DNA of 64,000 bases from Streptomyces sp. Edi4 (GCF_040253615.1 NZ_JBEJGY010000004.1:3100001-3164000), one strand, 5' to 3'; numbered from the stretch's first letter, positions 18,918 to 28,547 are shown. Numbers and translations are program-made. Notes: generated by a model not told the origin, from the letters alone.

Positions 18918-19877
18918 GTGAGCCAGACCGCAGCTGCGCGACCGACCGCAGCACCATCGGCAGCGTCGGCATCCATCCCGACGCAGTCCACCCGCAGCTC
19001 CGCCGGCGACCAGAACCTCAGCCCGGCCGAGCTGGCCGCCAAGTACGGCCTGAAGGTGAGCGGCGCCCGCCCGACGCTGCCCGACTACGTACGCCAGCTG
19101 TGGGCCCGGCGCCACTTCATCACCGCGTTCGCCACCGCCAAGCTGACCGCGCAGTACAGCGAGGCGAAGCTGGGCCAGATCTGGCAGCTGATGACCCCGC
19201 TCCTGAACGCGGCGGTGTACTACTTCATCTTCGGCATCCTGATGGGCAACAAGTCCAGCACGCCGGACTACATCCCGTGGCTGGTCACGGGCGTGTTCAT
19301 CTGGACCTTCACGGCCAACTCGATCATGTCGGGCACCCGTGCGATCACCGGCAACATCGGCCTGGTGCGCGCGCTGCACTTCCCGCGCGCCTCACTGCCC
19401 GTCTCGCTCGCCCTCCAGCAGCTCCAGCAGCTGCTGTTCTCGCTGGCGGCGCTGGCGATCATCATCATCGGCTTCGGGCAGCTGCCGGGCGTCTCGTGGC
19501 TGCTGCTCGTGCCGGCGCTCGTCCTGCAATCGATGTTCAACACGGGCCTGTCCCTGGTGATGGCCCGGGTCACCGCGAAGACCCCGGACATCGCCCAGGT
19601 GATGCCGTTCATCCTGCGCACCTGGATGTACATGTCCGGCGTGATGTGGAACCTCGCCCCGCAGCTGCACAAGCTGCCGCACGTGGTGGGACGGCTGCTC
19701 GGCCTCAACCCGGTCGCGGTCTACATCGACCTGGTCCGGTTCGCCATGATCAAGAGCTTCCACGCCAAGCAGCTGCCGCCGCACGTGTGGCTGGTGGCCG
19801 GGGGCTGGGCCTTCGTCGCGCTGGCGGCGGGCTTCATCTACTTCTGGAAGGCAGAGGAGCAGTACGGCCGTGGCTGA
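18918..19877 (+). CDS. ABC-2 type polysaccharide/teichoic acid export permease (TagG/Wzm-like)
   Basis: About 319 residues from the GTG at 18918. Upstream in-frame codons would give a Pro-rich leader through the operator region, so this internal GTG is preferred, though its ribosome-binding site is weak. A 95-residue hydrophilic N-terminus ends in YVRQLWARRHFITAFATAKL, the interface helix typical of TagG/Wzm permeases. Six membrane helices follow (AAVYYFIFGILMG, WLVTGVFIWTFTANSIM, LLFSLAALAIIIIGF, WLLLVPALVLQSMFNTGLSL, ...). Its stop overlaps the GTG of the ATPase gene by 8 bases, so the two are coupled. Such pairs export lipid-linked polysaccharide or wall teichoic acid. No glycosyltransferase genes adjoin to define the cargo. 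Confidence 0.85.
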   Translation: MSQTAAARPTAAPSAASASIPTQSTRSSAGDQNLSPAELAAKYGLKVSGARPTLPDYVRQLWARRHFITAFATAKLTAQYSEAKLGQIWQLMTPLLNAAVYYFIFGILMGNKSSTPDYIPWLVTGVFIWTFTANSIMSGTRAITGNIGLVRALHFPRASLPVSLALQQLQQLLFSLAALAIIIIGFGQLPGVSWLLLVPALVLQSMFNTGLSLVMARVTAKTPDIAQVMPFILRTWMYMSGVMWNLAPQLHKLPHVVGRLLGLNPVAVYIDLVRFAMIKSFHAKQLPPHVWLVAGGWAFVALAAGFIYFWKAEEQYGRG

Positions 19878-20697
19878 CACCGACACCCTGACCCCGAAGG
19901 CCCCGAAGGCCACGACGGACGCGCCGGGCACCCCAGGCACCCCGACCGTCATCGCCGACGACGTGCACATCGTGTACAAGGTCGTCGGCGGGGGCGCCAA
20001 GAACAAGGGCGGCGCGACCGCCGCGCTCAACCGCATCGTCTCGCGCAAGGAGAGCCCGGGCCTGCGCGAGGTGCACGCGGTGAAGGGCGTGAGCTTCGTG
20101 GCCCGGCGCGGCGAGGCGATCGGCCTCATCGGCTCCAACGGCTCGGGCAAGTCGACCCTGCTCAAGGCGATCGCGGGGCTGCTCCCCACCGCGCGGGGCA
20201 AGATCTACACGCAGGGCCAGCCGTCGCTGCTCGGCGTGAACGCGGCGCTGATGAACGACCTGACGGGCGAACGCAACGTCACGCTCGGCGCGCTCGCCAT
20301 GGGCATGTCCCGCGAGGAGGTGCGTGAGCGCTACGACGACATCGTCGACTTCTCCGGGATCAACGAGAAGGACGACTTCATCTCGCTGCCCATGCGCACG
20401 TACTCCTCCGGGATGGGCGCCCGGCTGCGCTTCTCCATCGCGGCCGCCAAGAACCACGACGTACTGCTCATCGACGAGGCCCTGGCCACGGGGGACGCCC
20501 GCTTCCAGCGTCGCAGCCAGGAGCGCATCACCGAGCTGCGCAAGGAGGCCGGCACGGTGTTCCTGGTCAGCCACAGCAACGCGTCGATCAGGGAGACCTG
20601 CGAGCGGACGCTGTGGCTGGAGTCGGGCACGCTGCGGATGGACGGGCCGACGGACGAGGTACTGGCGGCGTACGAAAGCTTCACGAAGAAGAGGTGA
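19870..20697 (+). CDS. ABC polysaccharide/teichoic acid export ATPase (TagH/Wzt-like)
   Basis: This 275-residue ATPase has a GTG start at 19870 overlapping the permease stop. The N-terminal 30 residues are Pro/Thr-rich. Then come an insertion typical of TagH/Wzt (YKVVGGGAKNKGG to SRKESPGLREVHAVKGVSF), Walker A GSNGSGKST, the atypical signature MRTYSSGMGARLRFSIA, Walker B VLLIDEALATGD and the H-loop LVSHSNASI. The SSGM signature and DEALATGD box are diagnostic for the polysaccharide-export ABC subfamily. There is no C-terminal carbohydrate-binding domain, so the cargo is not selected in the Wzt O-antigen manner. A strong hairpin follows at 20705-20739. Confidence 0.92.
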   Translation: MADTDTLTPKAPKATTDAPGTPGTPTVIADDVHIVYKVVGGGAKNKGGATAALNRIVSRKESPGLREVHAVKGVSFVARRGEAIGLIGSNGSGKSTLLKAIAGLLPTARGKIYTQGQPSLLGVNAALMNDLTGERNVTLGALAMGMSREEVRERYDDIVDFSGINEKDDFISLPMRTYSSGMGARLRFSIAAAKNHDVLLIDEALATGDARFQRRSQERITELRKEAGTVFLVSHSNASIRETCERTLWLESGTLRMDGPTDEVLAAYESFTKKR

Positions 20698-20704
20698 CCA
20701 ACGC

Positions 20705-20739
20705 GGTCCGCCCCCGGCCCCGCCGGGGGGGGGCGGACC
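20705..20739 (+). terminator. terminator of the exporter operon
   Basis: Arms ggtccgccccc (20705-20715) and gggggcggacc (20729-20739) are perfectly complementary over 11 pairs around a GC-rich loop, starting 8 bases after the ATPase stop. Confidence 0.7.
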
Positions 20740-21016
20740 TGCTCGTGCGGACCGGCCCCCACCCTGCCGGCCGGGGGGAGCCGAACCTGCCCACGCGGGC
20801 CGGCCCCGGATGCTCAAGGGGCGCGGGGAACTGCGCGACCAGCCACGTACGACCAACCACGTATGACCACCACGCACAGCCAGCTCCGCACTCCTGCCGA
20901 AGGCTGTGGAACGCCACGGTCACCGCGTCCACGGGCACGACCACGACCTCCGGCACCGCCCGGCCCGGCCGCCGGGGCGCGAACGCCTCCGACGCCTGAC
21001 CGTGCCCCGAGCACGC
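20740..21016. other. spacer with a common streptomycete intergenic repeat
   Basis: No gene is seen in these roughly 275 bases. Positions 20815-20847 carry the widespread Streptomyces element aaggggcgcggggaactgcg continuing with cgaccagccacg, the reverse complement of the elements at about 17685 and 17862. Two near-identical 13-mers (ccacgtacgacca, ccacgtatgacca) follow it. Confidence 0.6.
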
Positions 21017-21053
21017 GAAGGGGGCGCCCACCGTGATGGTGGGCGCCCCCTTC
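21017..21053 (-). terminator. NAD-glutamate dehydrogenase terminator
   Basis: A perfect 16-pair hairpin (21017-21032 with 21038-21053, loop gtgat) lies about 30 bases past the dehydrogenase stop on the minus strand. Confidence 0.85.
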
Positions 21054-21084
21054 AACGGTTCACGGCCCCGGGCCGTTCACCGCC

Positions 21085-24000
21085 TCAGCTGTGCGTGCGC
21101 AGCAGCGTCCGCATGGTCCGCATCGCGACCGACAGGTTCGCCAGGTCGAAGGCGTCGGAGGACTGGATCTCCTCCAGGGTGGTGCGGGCGCGACCCAGGA
21201 TCGCCGCGTTCTGCTCCTCCCACGCCTTGAAGCGCTCCTCCGGCGAGCTGGCGTCGTCGCCGGCCGACAGGACGTCCTGCGTCAGGGCGGCGTGCGTGGC
21301 GAACAGGTCCTCGCGGATGGCGGCGCGGGCCATCGACTGCCAGCGGTCGGCGCGCGGCAGCTCGATGATCCGGTCGAGCAGCTGGGCGATCCCCAACCGG
21401 TCGGCCAGGTCGTAGTAGACCTCGGCGACCTGGAGCGGTTCCTTGCCGGTGCGGGCCGCGATGGCCACGATGTCCAGCGCGGGGAAGGCCGAGGAGAACC
21501 CGGCGACCCGTCGCGCCAGCTCATCCGGGACACCCGCCCCGGTGAGCTCCTTCAGGATGCCCTGGTGCCACTCCAGGTCGGCGCCCCGCAGCAGCCCCGT
21601 CAGCGCGTCCCAGACCTGGGCGACACCGGCAGAGAAGTCCTCGATCGTCTCGGCGATCCGGAGCGGCTGCGGCCGGTTGTTGAGCAGCCAGCGGGTGCCG
21701 CGCTCCACCAGACGGCGCGAGTGCAGCCGGATCCGGGTCTGGACGTCGGCGTCGACCTTGTTGTCCAGCGCCTCCACCGCGTCCCACACGCCGTTCACGC
21801 CGAAGATCTCGCGGGCCGCGGCGTGCGCCCGCACGATCTCCTCGAGGGAGGCCCCGGTCTCCTCGCGGAGACGGTGCAGGAAGGTCGAACCACCGATGTT
21901 GACGGTGTCGTTGACCAGCACCGTGGTGATGATCTCGCGGCGCAGCGCGTGCCCGTCGACCGCCTCCGTGAACTTCTCGCGCAGCTGCTCGGGGAAGTAG
22001 GCGTGCAGGAGCTTGGCGAGGTACGGGTCGTCCGGGAGCACCGTGTGGATCAGCTCGTCGGCCACCGTGATCTTGGTGTACGCGAGCAGGACGGCGAGCT
22101 CGGGCTGGCTGAGCCCCTTGTTGCCGTTGAGCAGTTCACGGATCTGGCGGTCGTTCGGCAGGAACTCCAGCGCGCGGTCCAGGTGCCCGTCCCGGCCCAG
22201 ACGGCGCATGAAGCGCTGATGGGCGTGGAGCAACGAGGGCGACTGCGCGACCGCGTTGGCCAGCGCCACGTTCTGCGCGTAGTTGTTGCGCAGCACCAGG
22301 TGGCCGACCTCGTCGGTCATCGCGGCGAGGATCTTGTTGCGCTGCTTGACGGTCATGTCGCCGTCGGTGACGAGCCCGTTGAGCAGGATCTTGATGTTCA
22401 CCTCGTGGTCGGAGGTGTCCACGCCGGCGCTGTTGTCGATGGCGTCGGTGTTGACCTTGCCGCCCTCGCCGTCCGGGCCGCCCTTGCGGTCGAACTCGAT
22501 CCGGCCGAGCTGGGTCAGACCCAGGTTGCCGCCCTCGCCGACGACCTTGACCCGCAGGTCCTCGCCGTTGACGCGGATCGCGTCGTTGGCCTTGTCGCCG
22601 ACGTCCGCGTTGGACTCCGCGGACGACTTCACATACGTACCGATGCCGCCGTTCCACAGCAGGTCGACCGGCGCCTTCAGGATCGCCTGCATCAGGTCGG
22701 CCGGGGTCAGCTTGGTGACGCCTGCCGGAATGCCCAGGGCCTCACGGATGTGCGTGTTCAGCGGGATCGACTTGGCGGTGCGGGGGTGGATGCCGCCGCC
22801 GGCCGAGAGCAGTTCCTTGTTGTAGTCGGCCCAGCTGGAGCGCGGCAGGTCGAACAGACGGCGGCGCTCGGCGTAGGAGACGGCCGCGTCCGGCTTCGGG
22901 TCGATGAAGATGTGCCGGTGGTCGAAGGCGGCGACCAGGCGGATGTGCTCCGAGAGCAGCATGCCGTTGCCGAACACGTCGCCCGACATGTCGCCGACGC
23001 CGACGACCGTGAAGTCCTCGCTCTGGGTGTCGTGGCCGAGCTCGCGGAAGTGCCGCTTGACGGACTCCCAGGCGCCCCGGGCGGTGATGCCCATGCCCTT
23101 GTGGTCGTAGCCGGCGGAGCCGCCGGAGGCGAAGGCGTCGCCGAGCCAGAAGTTGTAGCTGATGGCCACGTCGTTGGCGATGTCCGAGAACGTCGCGGTG
23201 CCCTTGTCCGCGGCGACCACGAGGTAGGTGTCGTCCTCGTCGTGACGGACCACGTCGGCCGGGGGCACGACCTCGCCGCCGACCAGGTTGTCGGTGATGT
23301 CGAGCAGCGCCGAGATGAACGTCTTGTAGCTGGCGATGCCCTCGGCGAGCCAGGCGTCGCGGTCCACCGACGGGTCGGGCAGCTGCTTGGCGACGAAACC
23401 GCCCTTTGCGCCGACCGGCACGATGACGGTGTTCTTCACCATCTGCGCCTTGACCAGGCCAAGGATCTCGGTGCGGAAGTCCTCACGCCGGTCCGACCAG
23501 CGCAGGCCGCCGCGGGCGACCTTGCCGAAGCGCAGGTGGACACCCTCCACACGCGGCGAGTACACCCAGATCTCGAACTGCGGGCGGGGCGCCGGGAGAT
23601 CGGGGATCGCCTGCGGGTCGAACTTCATCGAGATGTACGCGTGGGGCTTGCCCTCGGCGTTCTTCTGCCAGTAGTTGGTGCGCAGCGTCGCCTTGATGAC
23701 GGTCAGGAAGGAGCGCAGGATGCGGTCCTCGTCCAGGCTCGCGACCTGGTCGAGGGCGCCGTCGAGCTCTTCGAGCAGGCCGTCGATGAGCTCGGTGCCG
23801 GCCCGCTGACGCTCCGGCGCGAGCCGCGCCTCGAAGAGCGAGACGAGCAGCCGGGTGGTGTGGACGTTGTCGCGGAGGGTGTCCTCCATGTAGTCCTGGC
23901 TGAAGGTGGAGCCGGCCTGGCGCAGGTACTTGGCGTAGGCCCGCAGCACCATCGCCTGGCGCCAGTTGAGGCCGGCGCGCAGCACCAGGGAGTTGAAGCC

Positions 24001-26070
24001 GTCGTTCTCGGCGGCGCCGGTCCAGGTGGCGGCGAAGGCCTCCTGGAAGCGCTCGCGGGCGTCGTCGGCCAGGTGGTCGCCGCTGTTCTTCTTCGGCATG
24101 CGCAGGCCGAAGTCGTAGATCCAGGCGTGCGTACGGTCGGCGCAGCGCAGCTCGTAGGGCCGCTCGTCGGTGACCTCGACGCCCAGGCGCTGGAGGACCG
24201 GGAGCACCGCGGAGAGCGAGACCTGCTCGCCGATCCGGTAGATCTTGAAGCGGCGCTCGCCGGGTGCGGCGCCCACCGGCTCGTACAGCGAGAGCGCGAA
24301 GTCCCGCCGCCCGTGGGTGAGTTGCTCCAGGTGGACGAGGTCGGCGACGGCCGCGCGCGGCGAGTGGTCGGCCTTGTAGCCCTCGGGGAAGGCGTGTCCG
24401 TAGCGGCGCAGCAGCTCGGCGGCGCGCTCCTCGCCGCACTCGGCGTTCAGCGCGTCGGAGAAGCCGTCGGCCCAGGAGCGGGCGGCGTCGACCAGGCGGG
24501 CCTCGATGCGCTCGGAGTCGGCGTCGGTGAGCGCGGTGAGCTCGGTGCCGGCCGGGACGCGGACCACGAAGTGCAGCCGGGACAGGATCGACTCGGTGTT
24601 CCAGGCGGTGAAGTCGACGCTGGTGCCGCCGAGCTCTTCCTTCAGGATGTCGATGAGCCGCAGCCGTACGCCCGTGGTGTAGCGGTCGCGCGGCAGGTAG
24701 ACCAGCGCCGAGTAGTAGCGGCCGTATTCGTCCTGACGCAGGTAGAGGCGCAGCCGGCGCCGCTCCTGGAGGTACAGGACGGAGGTCACGATGGAGCGCA
24801 GCTGGTCGGCGGGGGTCTGGAACAGCTCGTCGCGCGGGTAGGTCTCCATGATCTGGAGCAGGTCGCGGCCGTCGTGGCTGTTGGGCGAGAAGCCCGCGCC
24901 CTTGAGGACTTCCTGGACCTTGCGGCGCACGACCGGCACCCGGCGCACGGACTCGGTGTACGCGGCCGAGGAGAACAGGCCGAGGAAGCGGCGCTCGCCG
25001 ATCACGTTGCCCTGCTCGTCGAACTTCTTGACGCCGACGTAGTCGAGGTAGGACGGGCGGTGCACGGTGGCGCGGCTGTTGGCCTTGGTCAGCACGAGCA
25101 GCTTGTGCTCGCGGGCCTTGGCGCGGGCGTCGGCGGGCAGCCGGCTGAAGGACGGCGAGACGGGGTGGGCGTCGTCCTCACCGTGCTTGGGGTCGGAGCG
25201 CAGGATGCCGAGGCCGGTGCCGGGGACGGCGGAGAGCGAGTCGTCGTCGGTGAGCTGGTACTCGCGGTAGCCGAGGAAGGTGAAGTGGTCGGTGGAGAGC
25301 CAGCGCAGCAGTTCCCTGGCCTCGTCGATGTCCTCGTCGAGCAGGTCACCGGCCTTCGGCTCCTTGGGCAGCTCGTCGGCGATGCGCAGCGCGGCGTCGC
25401 GCATCTTCTCCCAGTCCTCGACGGCTTCCCGTACGTCGGACAGGACGCGCAGCAGATCGGCGGTGATCTGCTTCAGGTCGGCCCGGTCGGTCTCGCGGTC
25501 GATCTCGACGTGGATCCAGGACTCGGTGAGCGCGTCGTGCGGCAGGTCGGCCGTCTGGGTCCCGGTGTCCAGGACCTCGATGAGCTTGCCGGTCAGATCG
25601 CGGCGCACGACCACCTGCGGGTGGATGACCACGTGGATGCCACGGCTCTGCCGGGACAGCTCGTTGGTGACCGAGTCCACGAGGAAGGGCATGTCGTCGG
25701 TGACGACCTCGACGACGGAGTGGCTGCACGTCCAGCCGTTCTCCTCGACCGTCGGGGTGTGCACCCGGACGTTGGCGGTGCCCTGTGGCCGGTTCTCCGC
25801 GAGGCGGTAGTGGGAAAGTGCCGCGCCGAAGACGTCGACCGGGTCGCGGTCGGCCAGGTCCTCGGGTGCGGTGTGCAGGTAGTAGCGCTGGAGGTATCCG
25901 AGGAGGACGCCCTGGTCGGGTCCTTCCTCGCTCGTGGCCTCGGTCGTGGCCGCCCGGTCGCTCCTGGGGGTGTCCCCCAGGGCTCCGGGCCCCCCGGCCG
26001 GGCTGTTCTCAGCTACCCGGGCCGCCCGTGCGAGCAGCTCGGCCTTGGCTTCGTCCAGCTTGGTCTGCAT
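21085..26070 (-). CDS. gdh: NAD-specific glutamate dehydrogenase, large (about 180 kDa) class
   Basis: This enzyme catalyses oxidative deamination of glutamate to 2-oxoglutarate with NAD, normally in glutamate catabolism. At 1661 residues it matches the large GDH class first described from Streptomyces clavuligerus. ATG 26070 is preceded by aggagcc. The long N-terminal half contains ACT-like regulatory segments (VVEVVTDDMPFLVDSVT). The catalytic core lies at about residues 860-1250: GGLRWSDRREDFRTEILGL, the substrate Lys region VPVGAKGGFV, and the nucleotide-binding VVGVGDMSGDVFGNGML. The C-terminal third is helical. It is monocistronic, ending at its own hairpin, with a long spacer upstream. 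Fine control of large GDHs is often allosteric; no regulator gene is adjacent. Confidence 0.95.
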   Translation of the reverse strand: MQTKLDEAKAELLARAARVAENSPAGGPGALGDTPRSDRAATTEATSEEGPDQGVLLGYLQRYYLHTAPEDLADRDPVDVFGAALSHYRLAENRPQGTANVRVHTPTVEENGWTCSHSVVEVVTDDMPFLVDSVTNELSRQSRGIHVVIHPQVVVRRDLTGKLIEVLDTGTQTADLPHDALTESWIHVEIDRETDRADLKQITADLLRVLSDVREAVEDWEKMRDAALRIADELPKEPKAGDLLDEDIDEARELLRWLSTDHFTFLGYREYQLTDDDSLSAVPGTGLGILRSDPKHGEDDAHPVSPSFSRLPADARAKAREHKLLVLTKANSRATVHRPSYLDYVGVKKFDEQGNVIGERRFLGLFSSAAYTESVRRVPVVRRKVQEVLKGAGFSPNSHDGRDLLQIMETYPRDELFQTPADQLRSIVTSVLYLQERRRLRLYLRQDEYGRYYSALVYLPRDRYTTGVRLRLIDILKEELGGTSVDFTAWNTESILSRLHFVVRVPAGTELTALTDADSERIEARLVDAARSWADGFSDALNAECGEERAAELLRRYGHAFPEGYKADHSPRAAVADLVHLEQLTHGRRDFALSLYEPVGAAPGERRFKIYRIGEQVSLSAVLPVLQRLGVEVTDERPYELRCADRTHAWIYDFGLRMPKKNSGDHLADDARERFQEAFAATWTGAAENDGFNSLVLRAGLNWRQAMVLRAYAKYLRQAGSTFSQDYMEDTLRDNVHTTRLLVSLFEARLAPERQRAGTELIDGLLEELDGALDQVASLDEDRILRSFLTVIKATLRTNYWQKNAEGKPHAYISMKFDPQAIPDLPAPRPQFEIWVYSPRVEGVHLRFGKVARGGLRWSDRREDFRTEILGLVKAQMVKNTVIVPVGAKGGFVAKQLPDPSVDRDAWLAEGIASYKTFISALLDITDNLVGGEVVPPADVVRHDEDDTYLVVAADKGTATFSDIANDVAISYNFWLGDAFASGGSAGYDHKGMGITARGAWESVKRHFRELGHDTQSEDFTVVGVGDMSGDVFGNGMLLSEHIRLVAAFDHRHIFIDPKPDAAVSYAERRRLFDLPRSSWADYNKELLSAGGGIHPRTAKSIPLNTHIREALGIPAGVTKLTPADLMQAILKAPVDLLWNGGIGTYVKSSAESNADVGDKANDAIRVNGEDLRVKVVGEGGNLGLTQLGRIEFDRKGGPDGEGGKVNTDAIDNSAGVDTSDHEVNIKILLNGLVTDGDMTVKQRNKILAAMTDEVGHLVLRNNYAQNVALANAVAQSPSLLHAHQRFMRRLGRDGHLDRALEFLPNDRQIRELLNGNKGLSQPELAVLLAYTKITVADELIHTVLPDDPYLAKLLHAYFPEQLREKFTEAVDGHALRREIITTVLVNDTVNIGGSTFLHRLREETGASLEEIVRAHAAAREIFGVNGVWDAVEALDNKVDADVQTRIRLHSRRLVERGTRWLLNNRPQPLRIAETIEDFSAGVAQVWDALTGLLRGADLEWHQGILKELTGAGVPDELARRVAGFSSAFPALDIVAIAARTGKEPLQVAEVYYDLADRLGIAQLLDRIIELPRADRWQSMARAAIREDLFATHAALTQDVLSAGDDASSPEERFKAWEEQNAAILGRARTTLEEIQSSDAFDLANLSVAMRTMRTLLRTHS

Positions 26071-26500
26071 GTCCTCTGGCTCCTGTCGCGCGCCGTTGCG
26101 TGACGTAGGGGAAAGAAGCGACGCAACGCCACGACGCGGGGTGTCCGGTCGGTGTCGACGCTATGCCGCGATGGGAGATACCCGGGCGCATACCGGCCAA
26201 TTGTGTGGCTGGGGGCCTTGATTCCGGGTGGGGGGAATCAGCGACTGCCCGGGCACGGTCGTGCGCCGGGCGCAGGGCAGAGGCATCAGTGCCTCCGCGA
26301 CATATCGCGCTGATCACGGGACTAGGCTATCGCTCCTGGGCCCCGGATCGTCATGAGCCTCTTGTGTACAAAAGCGGGCCTCAGAGTTGGACACTCTGGA
26401 CAGCGCACCCGGCGACGGCCGTCTCCATGGCCCGTCGCCGAGGCGCGAGCAACGACGTGAACCAGCCGCTGAGGGGCCCCCGGCCTCGTCCGGCCCGATC
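26071..26500. promoter_or_regulatory. NAD-GDH upstream region
   Basis: No gene is supported here. The inverted pair gattcc/ggaatc (26219-26225 and 26234-26239 region) brackets the 17-base element ccgggtggggggaatca (26224-26240), which also occurs at 10236-10252. An AT-richer patch around 26345-26400 (ttgtgtacaaaag) could belong to a promoter. Confidence 0.35.
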
Positions 26501-26504
26501 CCGC

Positions 26505-26945
26505 CCGGTCTCCCCCGGCCCGGCCTGCCCCGACCCTGTCTCTTCCCGGCCCGGGTCTGCCCTCACCCGGTCCTCTCGGGTCCGGTCTGCCCTGGCCCGA
26601 GTCTGCTCGGCTCGGTCTCCTCCCGCCCGGGTCTGCCCTGGCCCGGTCTTCTCCGACCCGGTCCGGCCCCGCCCGGTTCGGCCGCCCGGTTCGGCCGTAC
26701 GGTTCGGCTGCCCGGCCCGGCCTGCCCCAGCCCCGGTCTACTTCGGCCCGGTCTTCCGGTCCGGTCCGGTCCGCCCATACGGCCCGGCCTGCCCCAGCCC
26801 CGGTCTACTTCGGCCCGGTCTTCCGGTCGGGTCCGCCCGTGCGGCCCGGTCTGCCCCAGCCCCGGTCTGCCCCGGCTGTACCGCCCGGCCCGTCCCTCCC
26901 GTCCCGCCCAGCCAGGGCGCCGCCCCAGACGTCGCCGGTCTGCTA
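26505..26945. repeat. degenerate C/T-rich repeat spacer
   Basis: About 440 bases are built from imperfect copies of cccggtctgccc and related words. Within it a unit of about 66 bases (beginning cggcctgccccagccccggt) is duplicated at about 26718 and 26785 and partly a third time. It lies just downstream of the minus-strand HAD gene and looks like expanded non-coding sequence. Apparent reading frames across it are strongly biased and not credible. Confidence 0.7.
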
Positions 26946-26962
26946 AGACGTCGCTCCCGAGC

Positions 26963-27670
26963 TCAGCCGACCAGTTCTTCCGCGACGGCCACCGCCTCCG
27001 CGAGGGTGTCGACGACTGGGACGCCCGCGACCGTGAGGCTGACCCGGCTGTGGGAGCCGCCGGTGAACAGCACCGCCCGCGCCCCCACGGCGGCCGCCGC
27101 CACCGCGTCGTCCACCGCGTCCCCGATCACCACGATCCGCTCGCCCGATATCTCCGGGTCGGCCGCCCGCAGCGCGGTCAGATGGCGCACCATGTGCTCG
27201 GCCTTGCTGCCGTGCGAGGGTCCCGTGCGCCCGTCGACCCGCAGGAAGTGCTCGGTGATGCCGTGCCGGCGCACGATCGGCACCAGGTGCTCGTGCGGCG
27301 CCATGGACAGCAGCGACTGGCCGCGCCCCGCCCTTTGGCGCGCGGCAAGGAGCTCGGCGGCGCCCTCGGTGAGCCCGCAGGCATCCGCCCTGGCCCAGTA
27401 CTGCTCGTGGAAGGCCGCGTCCATGACCAGCCACTCCGCGTCCGTGGGCAGCCGGCCCATCAGCCGCTGGTAGAACACCGGGATCGGCACGCAGTACAGG
27501 TCGCGGTAGCGCTCCAGCGTGATCGGCGCCATGCCGAGCTGCGCGAACGCGGCGTTGGTCGCCTCAATGACCGCGGCGATGTCGTCGAGCAGCGTGCCGT
27601 TCCAGTCCCAGACGAGATGCGCCGGGCGCTTTCCCGTCTTCTGCGTGCCGTTCCCCATGACGAACCCCAT
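26963..27670 (-). CDS. HAD-family hydrolase (phosphoglycolate phosphatase-like)
   Basis: This 235-residue phosphatase-like protein of the haloacid dehalogenase superfamily carries motif I VWDWNGTLLDD (nucleophile Asp and general-acid Asp region), cap-domain helices, motif II region LLSMAPHEHL, motif III Lys near PSHGSKAEHMV and motif IV VVIGDAVDDAVAA. The second motif I residue is Trp-Asn (DWNGT) rather than DFDGT, a common actinobacterial variant. The start at 27670 is tentative; a second ATG four codons later (27658) is equally likely, and neither has a good ribosome-binding site. The substrate is not deducible. It appears monocistronic. Confidence 0.88.
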   Translation of the reverse strand: MGFVMGNGTQKTGKRPAHLVWDWNGTLLDDIAAVIEATNAAFAQLGMAPITLERYRDLYCVPIPVFYQRLMGRLPTDAEWLVMDAAFHEQYWARADACGLTEGAAELLAARQRAGRGQSLLSMAPHEHLVPIVRRHGITEHFLRVDGRTGPSHGSKAEHMVRHLTALRAADPEISGERIVVIGDAVDDAVAAAAVGARAVLFTGGSHSRVSLTVAGVPVVDTLAEAVAVAEELVG

Positions 27671-27761
27671 GACAAAAAAGTACCCACCCCCACTGACAAT
27701 CGAGCACGGCGCAGGCCGTGACGTCGGCCCGCGACGCCCGGGCGGCGGGCGTACGCGCAGG

Positions 27762-28268
27762 TCAGGCGATCAGGTTGGGGATCTCCTGCACCCCGAACCA
27801 CAGCAGCTCGTGGTCCTCGGCGCCGTCCAGCGTGAACTGGGCGTCGTCGTCGCCGTGGTCGGCGGCGCCGAGCGCGTCGGCCGCAGCCGTCACATCGGCC
27901 ACCGCGTCCTCGGCGTCCACGTGGACGGCGGCCGCCCTCGCCAGCGCCACCGAGGTCTCGATCCGCACTTCGCCGACCGAGCTCGCGTCCAGCGCCCGGT
28001 CCGGGTCGGCGGTCGCAGCGTTGTCGGGCACATCGGCGGCGATCACGACCCGGCGTCTTGGCGTGCCGGGCTCCCCGGCGAGCAGCCGCAGCGAGGCGGC
28101 GGCCGCCCGGTTGAGCGCCGCGTACTCCAGTTCCTCGATGTCGTCGGACACGTACCACTCGCGCAGGCCGGGCGTGACGGCGTAGGCGGTGAGCGGCCCG
28201 GGGCCGAGCTCTCCGGCACGGTGCGCCGTCGCGAGACCGGAGATGGTCAGGGGTACGTACACGCGCAT
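27762..28268 (-). CDS. conserved actinobacterial protein (DUF6912-like)
   Basis: The 168-residue soluble protein starts at ATG 28268 (MRVYVPLTISGLATAHRAG); the longer in-frame extension lacks conservation-like composition. From memory the opening and the segments YAVTPGLREWYVSDDIEELE and ELLWFGVQEIPNLIA resemble a conserved Streptomyces family annotated only as a domain of unknown function. The protein is acidic, rich in Ala and Asp, and has no membrane segment, Cys or obvious catalytic motif. It is transcribed in the same direction as the HAD gene, 91 bases upstream of it, so co-transcription is possible. Confidence 0.8.
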   Translation of the reverse strand: MRVYVPLTISGLATAHRAGELGPGPLTAYAVTPGLREWYVSDDIEELEYAALNRAAAASLRLLAGEPGTPRRRVVIAADVPDNAATADPDRALDASSVGEVRIETSVALARAAAVHVDAEDAVADVTAAADALGAADHGDDDAQFTLDGAEDHELLWFGVQEIPNLIA

Positions 28269-28547
28269 GAGGGACCGCTCTCTTCTCGTCGTCTCATCGG
28301 GTCGGGAGACGGCTTCAGGATACGCGCGGGAGTCCCCCTTCGAGCTGCCGGTGTCCGCCCGGTGTCCCTTCCCCGCGAAGCCGGTCAGCACCGCCGCCAC
28401 CTGGGAAGACGTGCCCCGCGCTCACTCGGATAGGTGAAGGGCCGCGCCCCCTCGGCTCCCCCGGCGCGGTCCTTGCGGGCCCTCCCGCCGCCCCCGTACA
28501 AGGTCCCCAACACACGTTACTCACTGGTATCGAAGGAGGCGGCAGCC

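Noticed and set aside
21091..26103. Frame of about 1670 codons antisense to NAD-glutamate dehydrogenase
   Set aside because: It is a GC-bias shadow; the minus strand encodes all the dehydrogenase motifs.
26387..27721. Plus-strand frames through the C/T-rich spacer and opposite the HAD gene
   Set aside because: They are created by the repeat words and by antisense bias.
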